A stretch of DNA of 64,000 nucleotides. It comes from Clostridium sp. CAG:221 (lineage in GTDB: Bacteria; Bacillota; Clostridia; Clostridiales; Clostridiaceae). This document shows, in pieces, positions 47,577 to 58,600 of the stretch. How positions within the stretch are numbered: the stretch's first letter is position 1; each line of letters starts with the position of its first letter. The notes under the pieces are model-generated. The model was not told the DNA's origin. It searched no databases and was given only the letters and a program-made list of their open reading frames with translations. The translations under genes were made by a program, and so were the position numbers. Location: assembly GCA_000435835.1 (NCBI GenBank), contig FR883429.1, positions 90,583 to 154,582 on the forward strand, in the 5' to 3' direction.

Positions 47577-47631
47577 CTTAGGAACTGTTTTAATTGAATT
47601 AAACATTCAAATAACACAGTTCCTAAATTTT
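47577..47631 (+). terminator. Terminator after the DUF4397 gene
   Basis: TTAGGAACTGT ... ACAGTTCCTAA, an 11-bp perfect stem with a long loop, followed by ATTTTAT. Confidence 0.65.
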
Positions 47632-47754
47632 ATCTTTATAAATCTTCATTGATTAATTTTCCACCTGAGCTTATTACTTTACTTTTACAATAGCTTTAAA
47701 TTTCTTATTATAGTATAATAATTACGACTCTACTTAATATGGAGGTTAATTATA

Positions 47755-49674
47755 ATGATAGTTTTAAGTTGTAAAGATATATGTAAAAGTTATGGTATTA
47801 GAGATATATTAAAAAACATTACATTCTCTATAAATGAAGGAGATAAAGTTGGTGTAATAGGTCCAAATGGTGAAGGTAAATCAACTCTTTTTAAAATATT
47901 AACAAAAGAGCTTTCGCAAGATTCTGGTGAAGTATTTATAGATAAAACAAGTAACCTTGGATACTTATCACAAAATTTATCCCTTGATTCTTCAAAAACA
48001 ATATATGAAGAAACTTTATCTGTCTTTGAAGAATTATTAAACATTGAAAATAGATTAGCTACTTTAGAAGTGAAAATGAACGAACCTTATGATGCTAGCA
48101 ATGCAGCCTATCATGATAAACTTATAAAGGATTATACTACATTGCAAGATATCTATTCACATAAAGGTGGATATATTTATAAAGGTGAAATATCTAGAGT
48201 ATTAAACGGGCTTGGTTTTGCAGAAGAACATTTTGACAAAGAAATATATACTTTAAGTGGTGGACAAAAAACAAGAGTAGCTTTATGTAAGCTTCTTTTA
48301 AGAAAACCTGATATACTACTTCTTGATGAACCTACCAACCATCTTGATTTAGAAGCAATAACATGGCTAGAGGAATACTTAAAAAGCTATAAGGGAACTG
48401 TATTAGTTATATCTCATGATAGATTCTTCCTTGACTCTGTAACAAACAAAACTTTTGAAGTAATCAGCGGAAGCGTTGAAACTTATAATGTTCCTTATAC
48501 TAAATATATTGAACAAAGGAAGAAAAAATATGAAGCTTTGCAAAAAGCATACGATCTTCAACAAGCAGAAATTAAAAGACAGGAAGCAATAATTGAAAAA
48601 TTCCGTTCTTTTAATCGTGAAAAAAGTATTAGAGCTGCTGAAAGTAGAGAAAAGGCTCTAGAAAAAATGGATAAGATTGATGCTCCTCCTACTGATAAGG
48701 AAAGCTCTAAAATTAAATTTGAAACTCAAGTTAAAAGTGGATATGATGTTTTACATATTGAAAACTTGAAGAAATCCTATAGCGATAAAACACTGTTTAC
48801 AAATCTTTCATTAGATTTAAAACGAGGTGAAAAAGTTGCTTTAATAGGTGAAAACGGTAGAGGAAAAACAACATTATTTAAAATAATAATGGATAAGATT
48901 GAACCTGATTGTGGCTTAAAAGTATTAGGTACCAACGTAAATGTAGGATACTATGATCAAGAGCAATCTAACCTTGATTTATCAAAGACTATTTTAGATG
49001 AAGTATGGGATGAATTCCCTAATATGACTACAACTAAGCTTAGAAGTGTACTTGCCTCATTCTTATTTACTGGTGATGATGTCTTTAAAGAAATAAGTAA
49101 ACTAAGTGGTGGAGAAAAATGTAGGATTAACTTATTAAAGCTTATGCTTTCTAAGTCTAACTTACTTTTACTTGATGAGCCTACAAACCATTTAGATATA
49201 CTATCGAGAGAAGCTTTAGAAGATGCTATCCTTGAATATGATGGTACATTAATGATAATATCTCATGATAGATATTTCTTAAACAAGGTTATAAATCGTA
49301 TTTTAGAACTTAAGGAAGATGGAATTACTGAATATCTTGGTAATTATAGTTACTACCAAGAAAAGAAGGAAAATCCAAATCGATTCCAGCAATATGAGGA
49401 ATTAGCTTCTGGAAAAACAAAAACACAAATAAAAGAGGAAAAGAAGAAAAAGAGAGAAGCTGATAAAGAAGCAAAAGCGTTAAAACTTCAAATAAAAAAC
49501 ATAGAAAAAAGTATTACCGACTTAGAAGAAGCATTAGAGGAACTTCAAAATCAACTATGTCTAGAAAGCGTATATTCTAACCCTGAAGAAAGTAATAGGG
49601 TTAATAAAGAAATACGTTCAACAGAAAGTAAACTAGAATCTCTTTATGAAGAATGGGAAAAAATTGCTGAATAA
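47755..49674 (+). CDS. ABC-F family ATPase (ribosome-associated type)
   Basis: 639 residues, two ABC domains and no membrane part. Domain 1: Walker A GPNGEGKST, signature LSGGQKTRVAL, Walker B LLLDEPTNHLD. A linker with charged helices (about 245-310, KSIRAAESREKALEKMD) follows. Domain 2: GENGRGKTT, LSGGEKCRINL, LLLDEPTNHLD. A C-terminal coiled coil (KTQIKEEKKKKREADKEAK ...) ends the protein. ABC-F proteins bind the ribosome E site and rescue or protect translation. The layout resembles YdiF/YfmR-type housekeeping members as much as resistance factors. SD GGAGGT; a TATAAT-like box lies near 47713. Confidence 0.9.
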   Translation: MIVLSCKDICKSYGIRDILKNITFSINEGDKVGVIGPNGEGKSTLFKILTKELSQDSGEVFIDKTSNLGYLSQNLSLDSSKTIYEETLSVFEELLNIENRLATLEVKMNEPYDASNAAYHDKLIKDYTTLQDIYSHKGGYIYKGEISRVLNGLGFAEEHFDKEIYTLSGGQKTRVALCKLLLRKPDILLLDEPTNHLDLEAITWLEEYLKSYKGTVLVISHDRFFLDSVTNKTFEVISGSVETYNVPYTKYIEQRKKKYEALQKAYDLQQAEIKRQEAIIEKFRSFNREKSIRAAESREKALEKMDKIDAPPTDKESSKIKFETQVKSGYDVLHIENLKKSYSDKTLFTNLSLDLKRGEKVALIGENGRGKTTLFKIIMDKIEPDCGLKVLGTNVNVGYYDQEQSNLDLSKTILDEVWDEFPNMTTTKLRSVLASFLFTGDDVFKEISKLSGGEKCRINLLKLMLSKSNLLLLDEPTNHLDILSREALEDAILEYDGTLMIISHDRYFLNKVINRILELKEDGITEYLGNYSYYQEKKENPNRFQQYEELASGKTKTQIKEEKKKKREADKEAKALKLQIKNIEKSITDLEEALEELQNQLCLESVYSNPEESNRVNKEIRSTESKLESLYEEWEKIAE

Positions 49675-49828
49675 ATTTCAGTAAGTTTTTTATTTATCAC
49701 ATAAAAAACACTTGAATTTTTTTTTATTTAGTTATAATATAATGTTGCTTAAAGAGTATATTCGGTAAAAGTAAATTTTTGTGAGAAAATTATTACTAAA
49801 GAAAAATAATATCTAGGAGGTGCTTTCT

Positions 49829-50017
49829 ATGATAAGAGTATGCGGATATTGTTCTAATGTTGATATTGATGCCATTAAAACAATTGTTGGTGATGAAAAT
49901 GTTGAAGTTGGATGCATCGGTCAATGCGGACAAGAATTTGTTGCATATATTAATGATGAATTAATTGAAACTTCAACTGAAGAAGAACTTTTAGATTATA
50001 TAAAAAGAGTTTGCTAA
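49829..50017 (+). CDS. DUF1450-like small Cys protein
   Basis: 62 residues from the ATG at 49829, behind AGGAGGTG. RVCGYCSNVDIDAI, then VGCIGQCGQEFVAYINDELIETSTEEELLDYI fits the DUF1450 (YuzB-like) pattern of a CxxC-like start and a central GCxGxCG. Function unknown; the fold is thought thioredoxin-like. It is a single gene before a strong hairpin. Confidence 0.7.
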   Translation: MIRVCGYCSNVDIDAIKTIVGDENVEVGCIGQCGQEFVAYINDELIETSTEEELLDYIKRVC

Positions 50018-50074
50018 TTAATTCTAAATTTAATATTTAATATTTTACATAATTAAATGTAATTTTAAAAATAA

Positions 50075-50117
50075 AATGCATTAAGATAAATCATGATGAC
50101 TTATCTTAATGCATTTA
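50075..50117 (+). terminator. Perfect hairpin between the DUF1450 gene and the DEAD-box helicase
   Basis: AATGCATTAAGATAA - ATCATGATGAC - TTATCTTAATGCATT, a 15-bp perfect stem. T-run support is weak. It overlaps the upstream in-frame ATG codons of the helicase ORF, which argues that the true helicase start is the later ATG at 50153. It may be a terminator or a leader element. Confidence 0.6.
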
Positions 50118-50152
50118 ATATTAATATTGGAAATAAAAATTGGATGGTTAAT

Positions 50153-51256
50153 ATGAATTTTAAAGATTTAAATATAAGTGAAAATTTAATTAAAGTTTTA
50201 AAATCCTCTGGAATTACTGAACCTACAGAAGTACAAAGTCAAAGCATTCCTGCCATAAAGTCAGGTAATGATGTTATTGGTGAGGCTCATACAGGTAGTG
50301 GTAAAACACTGGCTTTTCTACTTCCTATTTTTGAAAAGATAAGTATAAAGGATAATAATATACAAGCACTGATACTTACACCTACTCGTGAATTAGCACT
50401 ACAAATAACAGAAGAAGCCCATAAGCTTTCTAAAGGCAAAGAAGTAAACATACTTTCTCTTTATGGTGGAAAAGATGTTAGTTCACAATTAAAAAAACTG
50501 AAAGGTAATATACATATTATTGTTGCTACTCCTGGAAGACTTTTAGATCATATAGATAGAAAAACTGTAAACTTATCAAAATTAAAAACCTTTGTTTTAG
50601 ATGAAGCTGATCAAATGCTTCTAATGGGATTTAAAAATGAAGTTGAAAAAATCATGAAAGTTTTGCCAAAAAAACGCCAAACTTTATGTTTTTCTGCCAC
50701 AATGGATTCAGCTGTTAAAAAATTAGCCTATAGATTCACCACTGACCCATTTGTCTTTTCTGTAAAAAAAGAAGAACCTACTCTTGATAATATAATTCAG
50801 GAAGTGGTGGAAACTACAGATAGATGGAAGAGAGATTCATTATGCAATGCCTTACTTGAAGATAATCCATTTATGGCCATAATATTCTGTAGAACAAAAA
50901 GACGTGCTGATGAGCTTGAAATTGCTATGCACCAAAGAAAATTTAATTGTGCAAAGATTCATAGTGATATTCCTCAATCTAAAAGAGAACGAATTATTAA
51001 ATCATTTAGAAATGCAGATATACAATTCCTTATTGCCACAGATGTAGCTTCTCGTGGACTTGATATAAATGGAGTAACACATATCTACAACTATGATATT
51101 CCTGAAAAAGCCACTGATTATATACACAGAATTGGTAGAACTGGAAGAGCTGGTGAAAAAGGCTATACATGCCTTTTCGTTGACCCTAAAAACTTCAAGG
51201 TACTAGAAGAAATTGAAGAAAAAATAGGCTTTACTATACCGAGAAGAAAGCTATAA
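50153..51256 (+). CDS. DEAD-box RNA helicase
   Basis: About 367 residues from the ATG at 50153: only the two RecA-like domains, without a long C-terminal extension. Q motif MNFKDLNISENLIKVLK and PTEVQSQSIP; motif I AHTGSGKT; Ia PTRELALQ; II VLDEADQM; III FSATMD; V ATDVASRGLDI; VI HRIGRTGRAG. Small DEAD-box proteins of this kind help unwind mRNA or assemble ribosomes, often in the cold. The ribosome binding site (GGATGG) is weak, and a perfect hairpin lies 37 bases upstream, so expression may depend on the leader. Confidence 0.92.
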   Translation: MNFKDLNISENLIKVLKSSGITEPTEVQSQSIPAIKSGNDVIGEAHTGSGKTLAFLLPIFEKISIKDNNIQALILTPTRELALQITEEAHKLSKGKEVNILSLYGGKDVSSQLKKLKGNIHIIVATPGRLLDHIDRKTVNLSKLKTFVLDEADQMLLMGFKNEVEKIMKVLPKKRQTLCFSATMDSAVKKLAYRFTTDPFVFSVKKEEPTLDNIIQEVVETTDRWKRDSLCNALLEDNPFMAIIFCRTKRRADELEIAMHQRKFNCAKIHSDIPQSKRERIIKSFRNADIQFLIATDVASRGLDINGVTHIYNYDIPEKATDYIHRIGRTGRAGEKGYTCLFVDPKNFKVLEEIEEKIGFTIPRRKL

Positions 51257-51293
51257 AAAAAGGGGAAGCAAACTCTTCCCTCCCCTTTTTAAC
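51255..51293. terminator. Bidirectional terminator between two helicase genes
   Basis: AAAAAGGGGAAG ... CTTCCC-T-CCCCTTTTT, imperfect stem with A/T flanks; the plus-strand DEAD-box gene and the minus-strand helicase converge on it. Confidence 0.75.
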
Positions 51294-53050
51294 TAAATTC
51301 TCACTAGAATATCATTTATGTCTTCGCTTACCCTTCTTCTTTCGCTATAGACCCATTCCACATCAAAGTCTAAATTAAATATCTTTGAGAATGAATAATA
51401 CATATTTATTTTTTGATAGTATATTTCCAAATCATCTAAATTTCCTGCAAAGCATTGAGGTTTTGTTAATTCCTTATATTTTAATACAAATAGCTCATCT
51501 ACATAGAATAAGAACGCTTCCATTAAATCATCTCTGGAAACATCAAAAGGAACTCTTATTAATTTCCACTGATCTATTTCCTTTAACTTATACTTTTTAA
51601 TTCTATCAAGAATTAGTAAGTATTCACTTATATCCATCTTTGTATAATAATCTAAACTTTCTTTTCTATCTTTCCATAATGCCAATTTTTGATTTAATGG
51701 TAAATTTTTAATTTTTAATATGGCATCTGATGGACCTATAACTGCCTTATCTATAAGCTTATCCTTCATCTCTAGCTTTTCTTTAATAAGATCTTGTGTA
51801 CCTCCTATAGACGCTACATATCCTACATCATATATACCTTTTCTACCTGCTCTTCCAGCAACTTGTTTTACTTCTTGTGATGTAAGCTCTCTAACTTCCT
51901 CTCCATCATATTTAGAAACTGACATAAAAATAATTCTTCTAATTGGGAGATTTACTCCCATTCCTATTGCATCAGTAGTAACTAATACTTTAGTTTCCTT
52001 ATTTAAAAATTCTGCATACTGCATTTTTCTTACTTCAGGTGGTAAGTCTCCATATATAATACTTGCCTTAATACCTTTCTCTGAATAGCTTTGTGCTATT
52101 TCTAAAACTCTTTTCTTAGAGAATACTACAATAGCATCTCCTTCCTTAGTATCATTGTAGCTAAAGTTTTTATTTTCAACTTCCAATGGCGTATTTCTTG
52201 TATATTCATTTATTTCATAATCATCATTACAATCAGTTAATATCTTTTGTAATAGTTCTTTAGTATTTAAAGCTCCACATATATGTATTTCTTTACATCT
52301 TAAGCCTAATAAAGCCCTACTCCATGCCATTCCTCTTCTACTATCACCTATCATTTGTATCTCATCAATAACAGCTATATCATATTCTTCATTTAAATTT
52401 ACTTTTTCAATAGTACATGATACATGAGTAGAATTTTCATTTATTATTTCTTCCTCACCAGTCATTAAATCACAAGTAACACCTTCGTTATTAAGCTTTT
52501 CATAATTCTCTAGTGCAAGAATCCTAAGAGGAGATAAATATATGCCTTTCTTTGCATTTTTTAAACGTTCAATGGCATTATACGTCTTTCCTGTATTGGT
52601 ATCACCTAAATGAATTATAACCTTTCTCTTTATTGCTCTTGCTAGTTTATACTCATCCTTTGGATTTTCTGGGAAATTCTTTTCAAATTCTTCACCTACT
52701 ATTTTAGGAATATGAAGCTTAGTAAGTACCGTCATAAATCCAGAATTAAGAAAGGAATTATAATTTCCCGCAATTACATCATAAAAATCAAATGATGTTT
52801 TATTTTTTCTATTATAATCTTCTAAGAGTTTCTTAGATGCTTCTTCTAAAGCTTCTTCATATTTCATTACTACTTCTTTATATTCCCTAAAACCTTGATT
52901 TTCCATTTCCTTTAAAGCTTTAAGTTTCTTTCTAAGTGCAGTTTCCTGCTCTACTAAAGCCCCTGCTTTAGAATGCTTTATTATATCCTCAATATTAGCT
53001 ATTTGTCCCTTTAATTTTTTAAACTCTCTTTGAGCAGCATTTTTTTTCAT
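51293..53050 (-). CDS. SUV3-like RNA helicase
   Basis: 585 residues from the ATG at 53048-53050 (AAGGGG upstream). An N-terminal coiled coil (about 1-70) is followed by a superfamily 2 helicase core close to mitochondrial SUV3: IIHLGDTNTGKTYNAIERL (motif I), GIYLSPLRILALENYEKLN, CDLMTGEEE, HVSCTIEKVNL, AVIDEIQMIGDSRRGMAWSRALLGL (motif II DEIQ), HICGA, then VVFSKKRVL, TDAIGMGVNLPIRRIIF and QVAGRAGRKG (VI). SUV3 unwinds RNA 3'-5' for degradation with PNPase or RNase II in organelles. Bacterial versions are little studied. A bacterial RNA decay role is inferred. Confidence 0.85.
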   Translation of the reverse strand: MKKNAAQREFKKLKGQIANIEDIIKHSKAGALVEQETALRKKLKALKEMENQGFREYKEVVMKYEEALEEASKKLLEDYNRKNKTSFDFYDVIAGNYNSFLNSGFMTVLTKLHIPKIVGEEFEKNFPENPKDEYKLARAIKRKVIIHLGDTNTGKTYNAIERLKNAKKGIYLSPLRILALENYEKLNNEGVTCDLMTGEEEIINENSTHVSCTIEKVNLNEEYDIAVIDEIQMIGDSRRGMAWSRALLGLRCKEIHICGALNTKELLQKILTDCNDDYEINEYTRNTPLEVENKNFSYNDTKEGDAIVVFSKKRVLEIAQSYSEKGIKASIIYGDLPPEVRKMQYAEFLNKETKVLVTTDAIGMGVNLPIRRIIFMSVSKYDGEEVRELTSQEVKQVAGRAGRKGIYDVGYVASIGGTQDLIKEKLEMKDKLIDKAVIGPSDAILKIKNLPLNQKLALWKDRKESLDYYTKMDISEYLLILDRIKKYKLKEIDQWKLIRVPFDVSRDDLMEAFLFYVDELFVLKYKELTKPQCFAGNLDDLEIYYQKINMYYSFSKIFNLDFDVEWVYSERRRVSEDINDILVRI

Positions 53051-53235
53051 GCATTTAAGCCCCTTTCCAAAAGTATCCTTATAACTTATTTTAACATATT
53101 CTACTTCATATCTTTTATTATTTCCTTGAATTTGTTCTTTAATTTGCACTTTAAAAATCACAACTATATAATTTATATATAATTATGTGAAATTTAGAAT
53201 GTTATTATGCCTAGTTTAATTTTAGAAAATTAAAA

Positions 53236-53272
53236 AAAAGTGCTAGATACAAAATATATCTAGCACTTTTAT
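53236..53272 (-). terminator. Terminator after the YhgE/Pip gene
   Basis: AAAAGTGCTAGATA-CAAAAT-ATATCTAGCACTTTT, near-perfect 14-bp stem with a T run on the minus strand. Confidence 0.85.
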
Positions 53273-53273
53273 C

Positions 53274-53310
53274 TTTAATTCATCATTCATAATTCTTAAT
53301 TCATAATTAA
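53274..53310. repeat. Short copy E of the palindromic repeat family
   Basis: TTAATTCATCATTCATAATTC then TTAATTCATAATTAATTTC, the end section of the family seen at 35462-35600 and 39213-39271. Confidence 0.45.
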
Positions 53311-53313
53311 TTT

Positions 53314-55464
53314 CTATTCTCCTAGTCCGCTTTCATGGAACTTTTTAGTGAATCCACTTAAAAGGTTATTGATTGGTTTCTTTAAGAATATTGAAATAAG
53401 TATTGCTACTACTATATAAATTAACATTATAACTATATCCTTCACAAGTACTGACTGAACCACTCCACCTATTGCTTCTCTAGCAAATGAAATAGCATAC
53501 GTAAATGGTAAATATGGATTTATCACTTGGAAGAACTTAGGTGTAAGCTGTATAGGAAATGTTCCACCTGAACCTGCTACTTGTAAAACAAGTAATATTA
53601 TAGCTACTACTTTTCCTACATTGCCAAATACCGATACCAGTGAATACACTATAGCCACAAATGTTATACTTGCAAATAAAATTCCTACTACAAACAATGC
53701 TGGATTTACGCAATATATTCCTAATAAATATAAATCCCCCAATGCTACTATTAAAGCTTGTGTTATTCCTATTGTAAGGAACAATAACATTTTTCCAAAG
53801 TATACTTCCATAGGTTTATATTCTCCATGTGCTTGAACGCTAAACATAGATACCAATAAAGTCATACCTACCCAAAGTGCTAATACTGAATAAAACGGAG
53901 TCATTGCACTACCATAATTACCCATAGGGTATAAAGTATTTTCTTCTAATTCCACTGGTGAAGCAAGATAATTAGCTCTTTCCTCAACATTATTTTCTAT
54001 TAATTCTAATAAGTCTTTTAAATCGTCACTATCCTTTAGGCTTCCTATCTTTGCAGTTATGTCATTTAAAATATTTTCTACTTTTGGTAAATTATCCTTT
54101 GCATATTGTATACCTTCAATACCTTTGTCGCATAAAGTAGAAACTGTTGTTAGTATTTCTTCAACTTGTGGTAATTTATCCTGTGCTCTTTGTAATATTT
54201 CTAATGCACTTTTTGCACTATCATTGGCAGTATTTAATATAGAATTTATATTTCCTAATATCTCTGAATCAAATCTATCATATAAATTACCTGTAATATT
54301 GCTCACATCATTTAATACAGTTTTTACATTTTCAAGTTTTGATGTATCTATTAAGTTTCCATTAGCTAGTGAATTTTTTATACTTTCAATTTCATTATAT
54401 AACTGATTTAAAGTATTTTCAGCTGTTATTAAATTATTAAGCACATCTGATAATGCTCCATTTTGTGAGTGACCATTTATTTTTTCTACTAATACTCTTA
54501 TAGATGTAAGATAATCTCTAAGTCCACTTACTTTAGTATTTAAGTTTCCTAATAATACATTTGCATTTTCACTACCAGTGTTTATAGCATTAATAACAAC
54601 ATCTACATAAGATGATACTTCATCTGCTAAGTCTCTTACTAAACCTATATCAGTTTTAATGGTTGGCGCTATATTATTTATCTCTGTTTGAGATTTACTG
54701 ATAAAGTCAATTATATTTGTTGCTAACCCTCTTGTATTGCTTAAAGTATCTGTAATTAAAGGGATATCCTCTTTAAGACTTGTTGCTAAACTCTTTATTT
54801 CAGTTACTCCATCATAAGCTATATCCGTTGTTTCATATAAATCCTTAAACTTAGATTGAATCTCCAAAAGCTTATCATACATACTGCTTAACTTAGGTAG
54901 CTGTCCTTCAATCTCTATTCCAAAATCTTTTGCTGTTGAAAGAACTATATCGCTTACCGTATTAATAACTGTTTCATTAACATTTTCCTGCACTGCTGTT
55001 GCACCTTTACTAGTAATCTTCGGCGCTATTGCATTGATCTTTTCATTAACAGTATAAATAATTTTACCTTTGGTAATATTATTAGTTATTAATGATAATA
55101 TATCTTGAGAGAACTCCTCTGGAATAGTAAGCATTGCATAATACCTACCTTCCTCAACGGCTGTTACAGCTTCTTTTTCACTAACAAACTGCCAGCCCAT
55201 AACATCATTTTCTTTTAACTGTTCTATAATCTGGTCCCCTATATTTTTAGGCTCTCCTCGAAGTTCTGCTCCCTTATCATTATTTACTACTCCTATTTTT
55301 ATTTGGCTAGTTGCTTCCTTTCCATATGGATCCCAACACGCTTTAATATTGAACCATGCATACAAAGAAGGTAATATAGAAAGTGCTATAAATACTATTA
55401 ATGCTGCATAATTAGTAAAAATTTTCTTCATATCTTCTTTGTAAATTTTTAAAATGTTCTTCAC
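53314..55464 (-). CDS. yhgE: YhgE/Pip family membrane protein
   Basis: 716 residues. An N-terminal membrane helix (ALIVFIALSILPSLYAWFNI), a long extracytoplasmic domain with coiled-coil and low-complexity helix (about 60-510), and a C-terminal block of five or six helices beginning VLALWVGMTLLVSMFSV. This is the YhgE/Pip architecture (ABC-2-like membrane core). Family members include phage-infection protein Pip and genes tied to type VII secretion. No secretion locus is near, so the role is unknown. Monocistronic with its own terminator. Confidence 0.88.
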   Translation of the reverse strand: MKNILKIYKEDMKKIFTNYAALIVFIALSILPSLYAWFNIKACWDPYGKEATSQIKIGVVNNDKGAELRGEPKNIGDQIIEQLKENDVMGWQFVSEKEAVTAVEEGRYYAMLTIPEEFSQDILSLITNNITKGKIIYTVNEKINAIAPKITSKGATAVQENVNETVINTVSDIVLSTAKDFGIEIEGQLPKLSSMYDKLLEIQSKFKDLYETTDIAYDGVTEIKSLATSLKEDIPLITDTLSNTRGLATNIIDFISKSQTEINNIAPTIKTDIGLVRDLADEVSSYVDVVINAINTGSENANVLLGNLNTKVSGLRDYLTSIRVLVEKINGHSQNGALSDVLNNLITAENTLNQLYNEIESIKNSLANGNLIDTSKLENVKTVLNDVSNITGNLYDRFDSEILGNINSILNTANDSAKSALEILQRAQDKLPQVEEILTTVSTLCDKGIEGIQYAKDNLPKVENILNDITAKIGSLKDSDDLKDLLELIENNVEERANYLASPVELEENTLYPMGNYGSAMTPFYSVLALWVGMTLLVSMFSVQAHGEYKPMEVYFGKMLLFLTIGITQALIVALGDLYLLGIYCVNPALFVVGILFASITFVAIVYSLVSVFGNVGKVVAIILLVLQVAGSGGTFPIQLTPKFFQVINPYLPFTYAISFAREAIGGVVQSVLVKDIVIMLIYIVVAILISIFLKKPINNLLSGFTKKFHESGLGE

Positions 55465-55651
55465 TTTTTTACCCCTTTCTTATCTTAAGTTATATAATGA
55501 TGTTTCCATCATCCTTTTTATTTATATATATTATAATTTTTAGATAAACTCTTCAAACTTCATATTAGGGCAAATTTTCTTTTTTATGTCCATTATGTTT
55601 AATTATGCTTTAAAAATATGCCTTTTTATATTTTTATACTAATCAGTCTAA

Positions 55652-55689
55652 AAATATGAACATACTTTAAATATTTGTTCATATTTAAA
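55652..55689 (-). terminator. Terminator-like hairpin after the propeller kinase gene
   Basis: AAATATGAACA ... TGTTCATATTT, 11-bp perfect stem, T-rich after it on the minus strand. Confidence 0.55.
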
Positions 55690-55699
55690 AATATAATTG

Positions 55700-58600
55700 T
55701 TAAAAATTATCAGGCAATATTATAGTAAACTTGCTACCTTCTCCTATTTTACTCTCTACATATATTTTACCCTTATGTAGTTCAATTATTTGTCTTGTTA
55801 TAGTTAGTCCTAATCCACTTCCGCCATTTTTTTCTGAATTATTATCTACAATTTGATTAAATCTATTAAATATTGTCTCATGATATTCCTCTGCAATACC
55901 AATACCTGTATCAATAACCTCAATTTTAACTTGAGATTTTTCTTCTATTATCCTTACAGTTATACTATCTCCTGCTTCGGTAAATTTTGCTGCATTACTT
56001 ACAAGATTAATTATACATCGCTCTATTGCATCATTGTCACAATTAATAGTTTTTTCCTCCATTTCAGGATCTACTATAAGATTAACCCCTCTTCCTTCTA
56101 TATAATCTTTTAGTGTTAATACACTTTCTTCCACTAAATAAACAATATTCGTTTCTGTAATATTTAAATGATAACATCCGCTTTCCATCTTTGTGGTATC
56201 TATTATATCATTAATCATCTTCAATAATCGCTTGCTATTACGTCCTATAATATCCATATAGTTATCAAGTCTTTCCTTTAATATACCTTTCTTATTCAAT
56301 TCTATAATAAGCTGTTGTGTTGAATATATTACATTTAAAGGAGTTCTTAATTCATGTGATAGATTTACAAAATAACTATTCTTTTTTCTTTCTAAATCTA
56401 TAACTTTGTTAAGTAATCCAGTATTCTTTTCCATTTCATTACTTAATTGCTTAGTTCTCTCCATAACCATCTTATCTAATTTTTTTATTTTAACTCTATT
56501 ATTTATAATAAAAAATATAATAATAATAATATAAACTAAAATTGCTTCCTTACTCTTCCAAACTTGTGGGTTAATTTTGAATCGAGCTATCTGAGTATCA
56601 CTGTAACTTCCATCTGCTGACCTTGCTGTTACCTTTAATTCATAATTTCCTGGTGCTAAATTAGCTAAATTAACATAATTATTTCTAAGAGGTATCCAAC
56701 CATCTTCTTCCTCATTTAAAGTATAATAATACTGTATATTTCTCATACTTTTATAATCTGGAAGGAAAAAACTCACTCTTATATTATTTTCTGAAAACTT
56801 AAAGACTTGATTATTTATACTCTTTCTACTACTTCCATTAACTTCAAAATCATCAAAAACAATATTTAAGTTTGGGCCTTTAATTACAACTTCATCAGGA
56901 ATAAATAAATTAAAACCATTAATTCCTCCAAAAATAAATTCACCTTTCTTTGTTTTAAAATATGAATTGCCATTAAACTCATTACTTTGCAAACCATCTG
57001 TTATATTTAAATTATTTATGACATTAGTATCTATATTAATTTTAGCTATACCTAAATTTGTACTTACCCATGGATTATCTTTATCATCAAATAATATACC
57101 ATAAATTGTATTATTGGCTAAGCCATCTTTAGTAGTATATGAAGTAAATGTATCATCTTTTTCATTATACCTATTTAATCCAAAGTTTGTCCCAATCCAA
57201 ATCTCACCTTTTGAATTTTCTCCTATACACCTTATGGTATTATCGGATAAGCTTAAACTATCATTTTCCTTATTTTTAAATATATCTACAATACCTGTAT
57301 CTGCCTCAATCTTAATAAGCCCATCATCTATAAAAGTTCCAAACCAAAAATTTCTCTTTGAGTCCTTATATATTGCGCTAATATTTTTACTATTCATTCC
57401 AATTTCATCTAAAATATAATTTAACTTTATTACTGACCTACCATTTAAGTCTAAGGCATCTAATCCTGCAATGCTACCTATATATAAATATCCTAGCTCA
57501 TCATAAAATAACTTCTTTACTATATTACTTGCTAATCCATCTTCCTCATCATAAATTTCTATTTCACCACTTATTCTATTTACAACATTCAATCCATTAT
57601 AAGTAGCTATAAATATATAATCTCCAGCTCCAGTTATATCTGTTATTCTATTATTGCTTAAACCATTAGCAGTGGTTAAGCATTCTATAACGTCTCTATC
57701 TTTATTTAAAATATTTACTCCACTGGAAGATGTCCCTATCCAAAGCAGTCCATCATCATCTTCATAAATTCCTGATACAGCCTTTTCATTTATACTTTTG
57801 CTATTAAACGGATCATTCTTGTAATGGCCTATGGTGCTATATGGGTCAAAAGTGCTTACTCCAGAATATGTACCAATCCAAATTAATCCACTATAATCTT
57901 CTAAAATAGAAAATGTATTATTATCTATTAAACTATGAGGATCATAAACCTTATTTTCATACCATGTAAATATATTTTTATCTATATCAAATAACACTAC
58001 ACCTTCATCAGTACATATCCACATATTTCCTCTATGATCCTTCAAAAAATTCTTCACAAAGGCTCCCCTTATTGTGCCATCCTCTCTTGTTAGTAAATAT
58101 CTAGTTACTTTATTATTTTCAATATTTAATTTACAAAATCCATTATCATAAGTTCCTACCCATATGTGCTTATCTCCATCATAATAAACCTTATAAATAT
58201 AATTTTCACTTATGGTATTTACATCATCAGTACTTTCAAATCTTTCAATAGCATTGGTAACAACATTTATCTTATATAACCCATTTTCAGTACCAGCCCA
58301 TATATTACCATACTTATCCTCTGCTAAAGAATTTACATATTCTTCTTTTAATTCTGGATATATTAAGTTAAATTTATCTGTTTTTTTATCATATAAATTT
58401 ATTCCTTCAGCTGTTCCAACATAAATTTTATTAGAACTTGATATTAACAATGTAGCAGTATTATCATTAGATAAATTACCTGACTCACTATCACTAGTAT
58501 AGTTCTGTACCTTTTCTCCATCATTATATATCTTACTTATACCTGCTGCTGTGGCAACCCATATATTTCCTTCACTATCTTCTTTAATATCTAAAATATA

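Noticed and set aside
49829..50017. Ferredoxin-like protein
   Set aside because: Cys spacing does not fit 2Fe-2S or 4Fe-4S ferredoxins; the pattern fits DUF1450 better.
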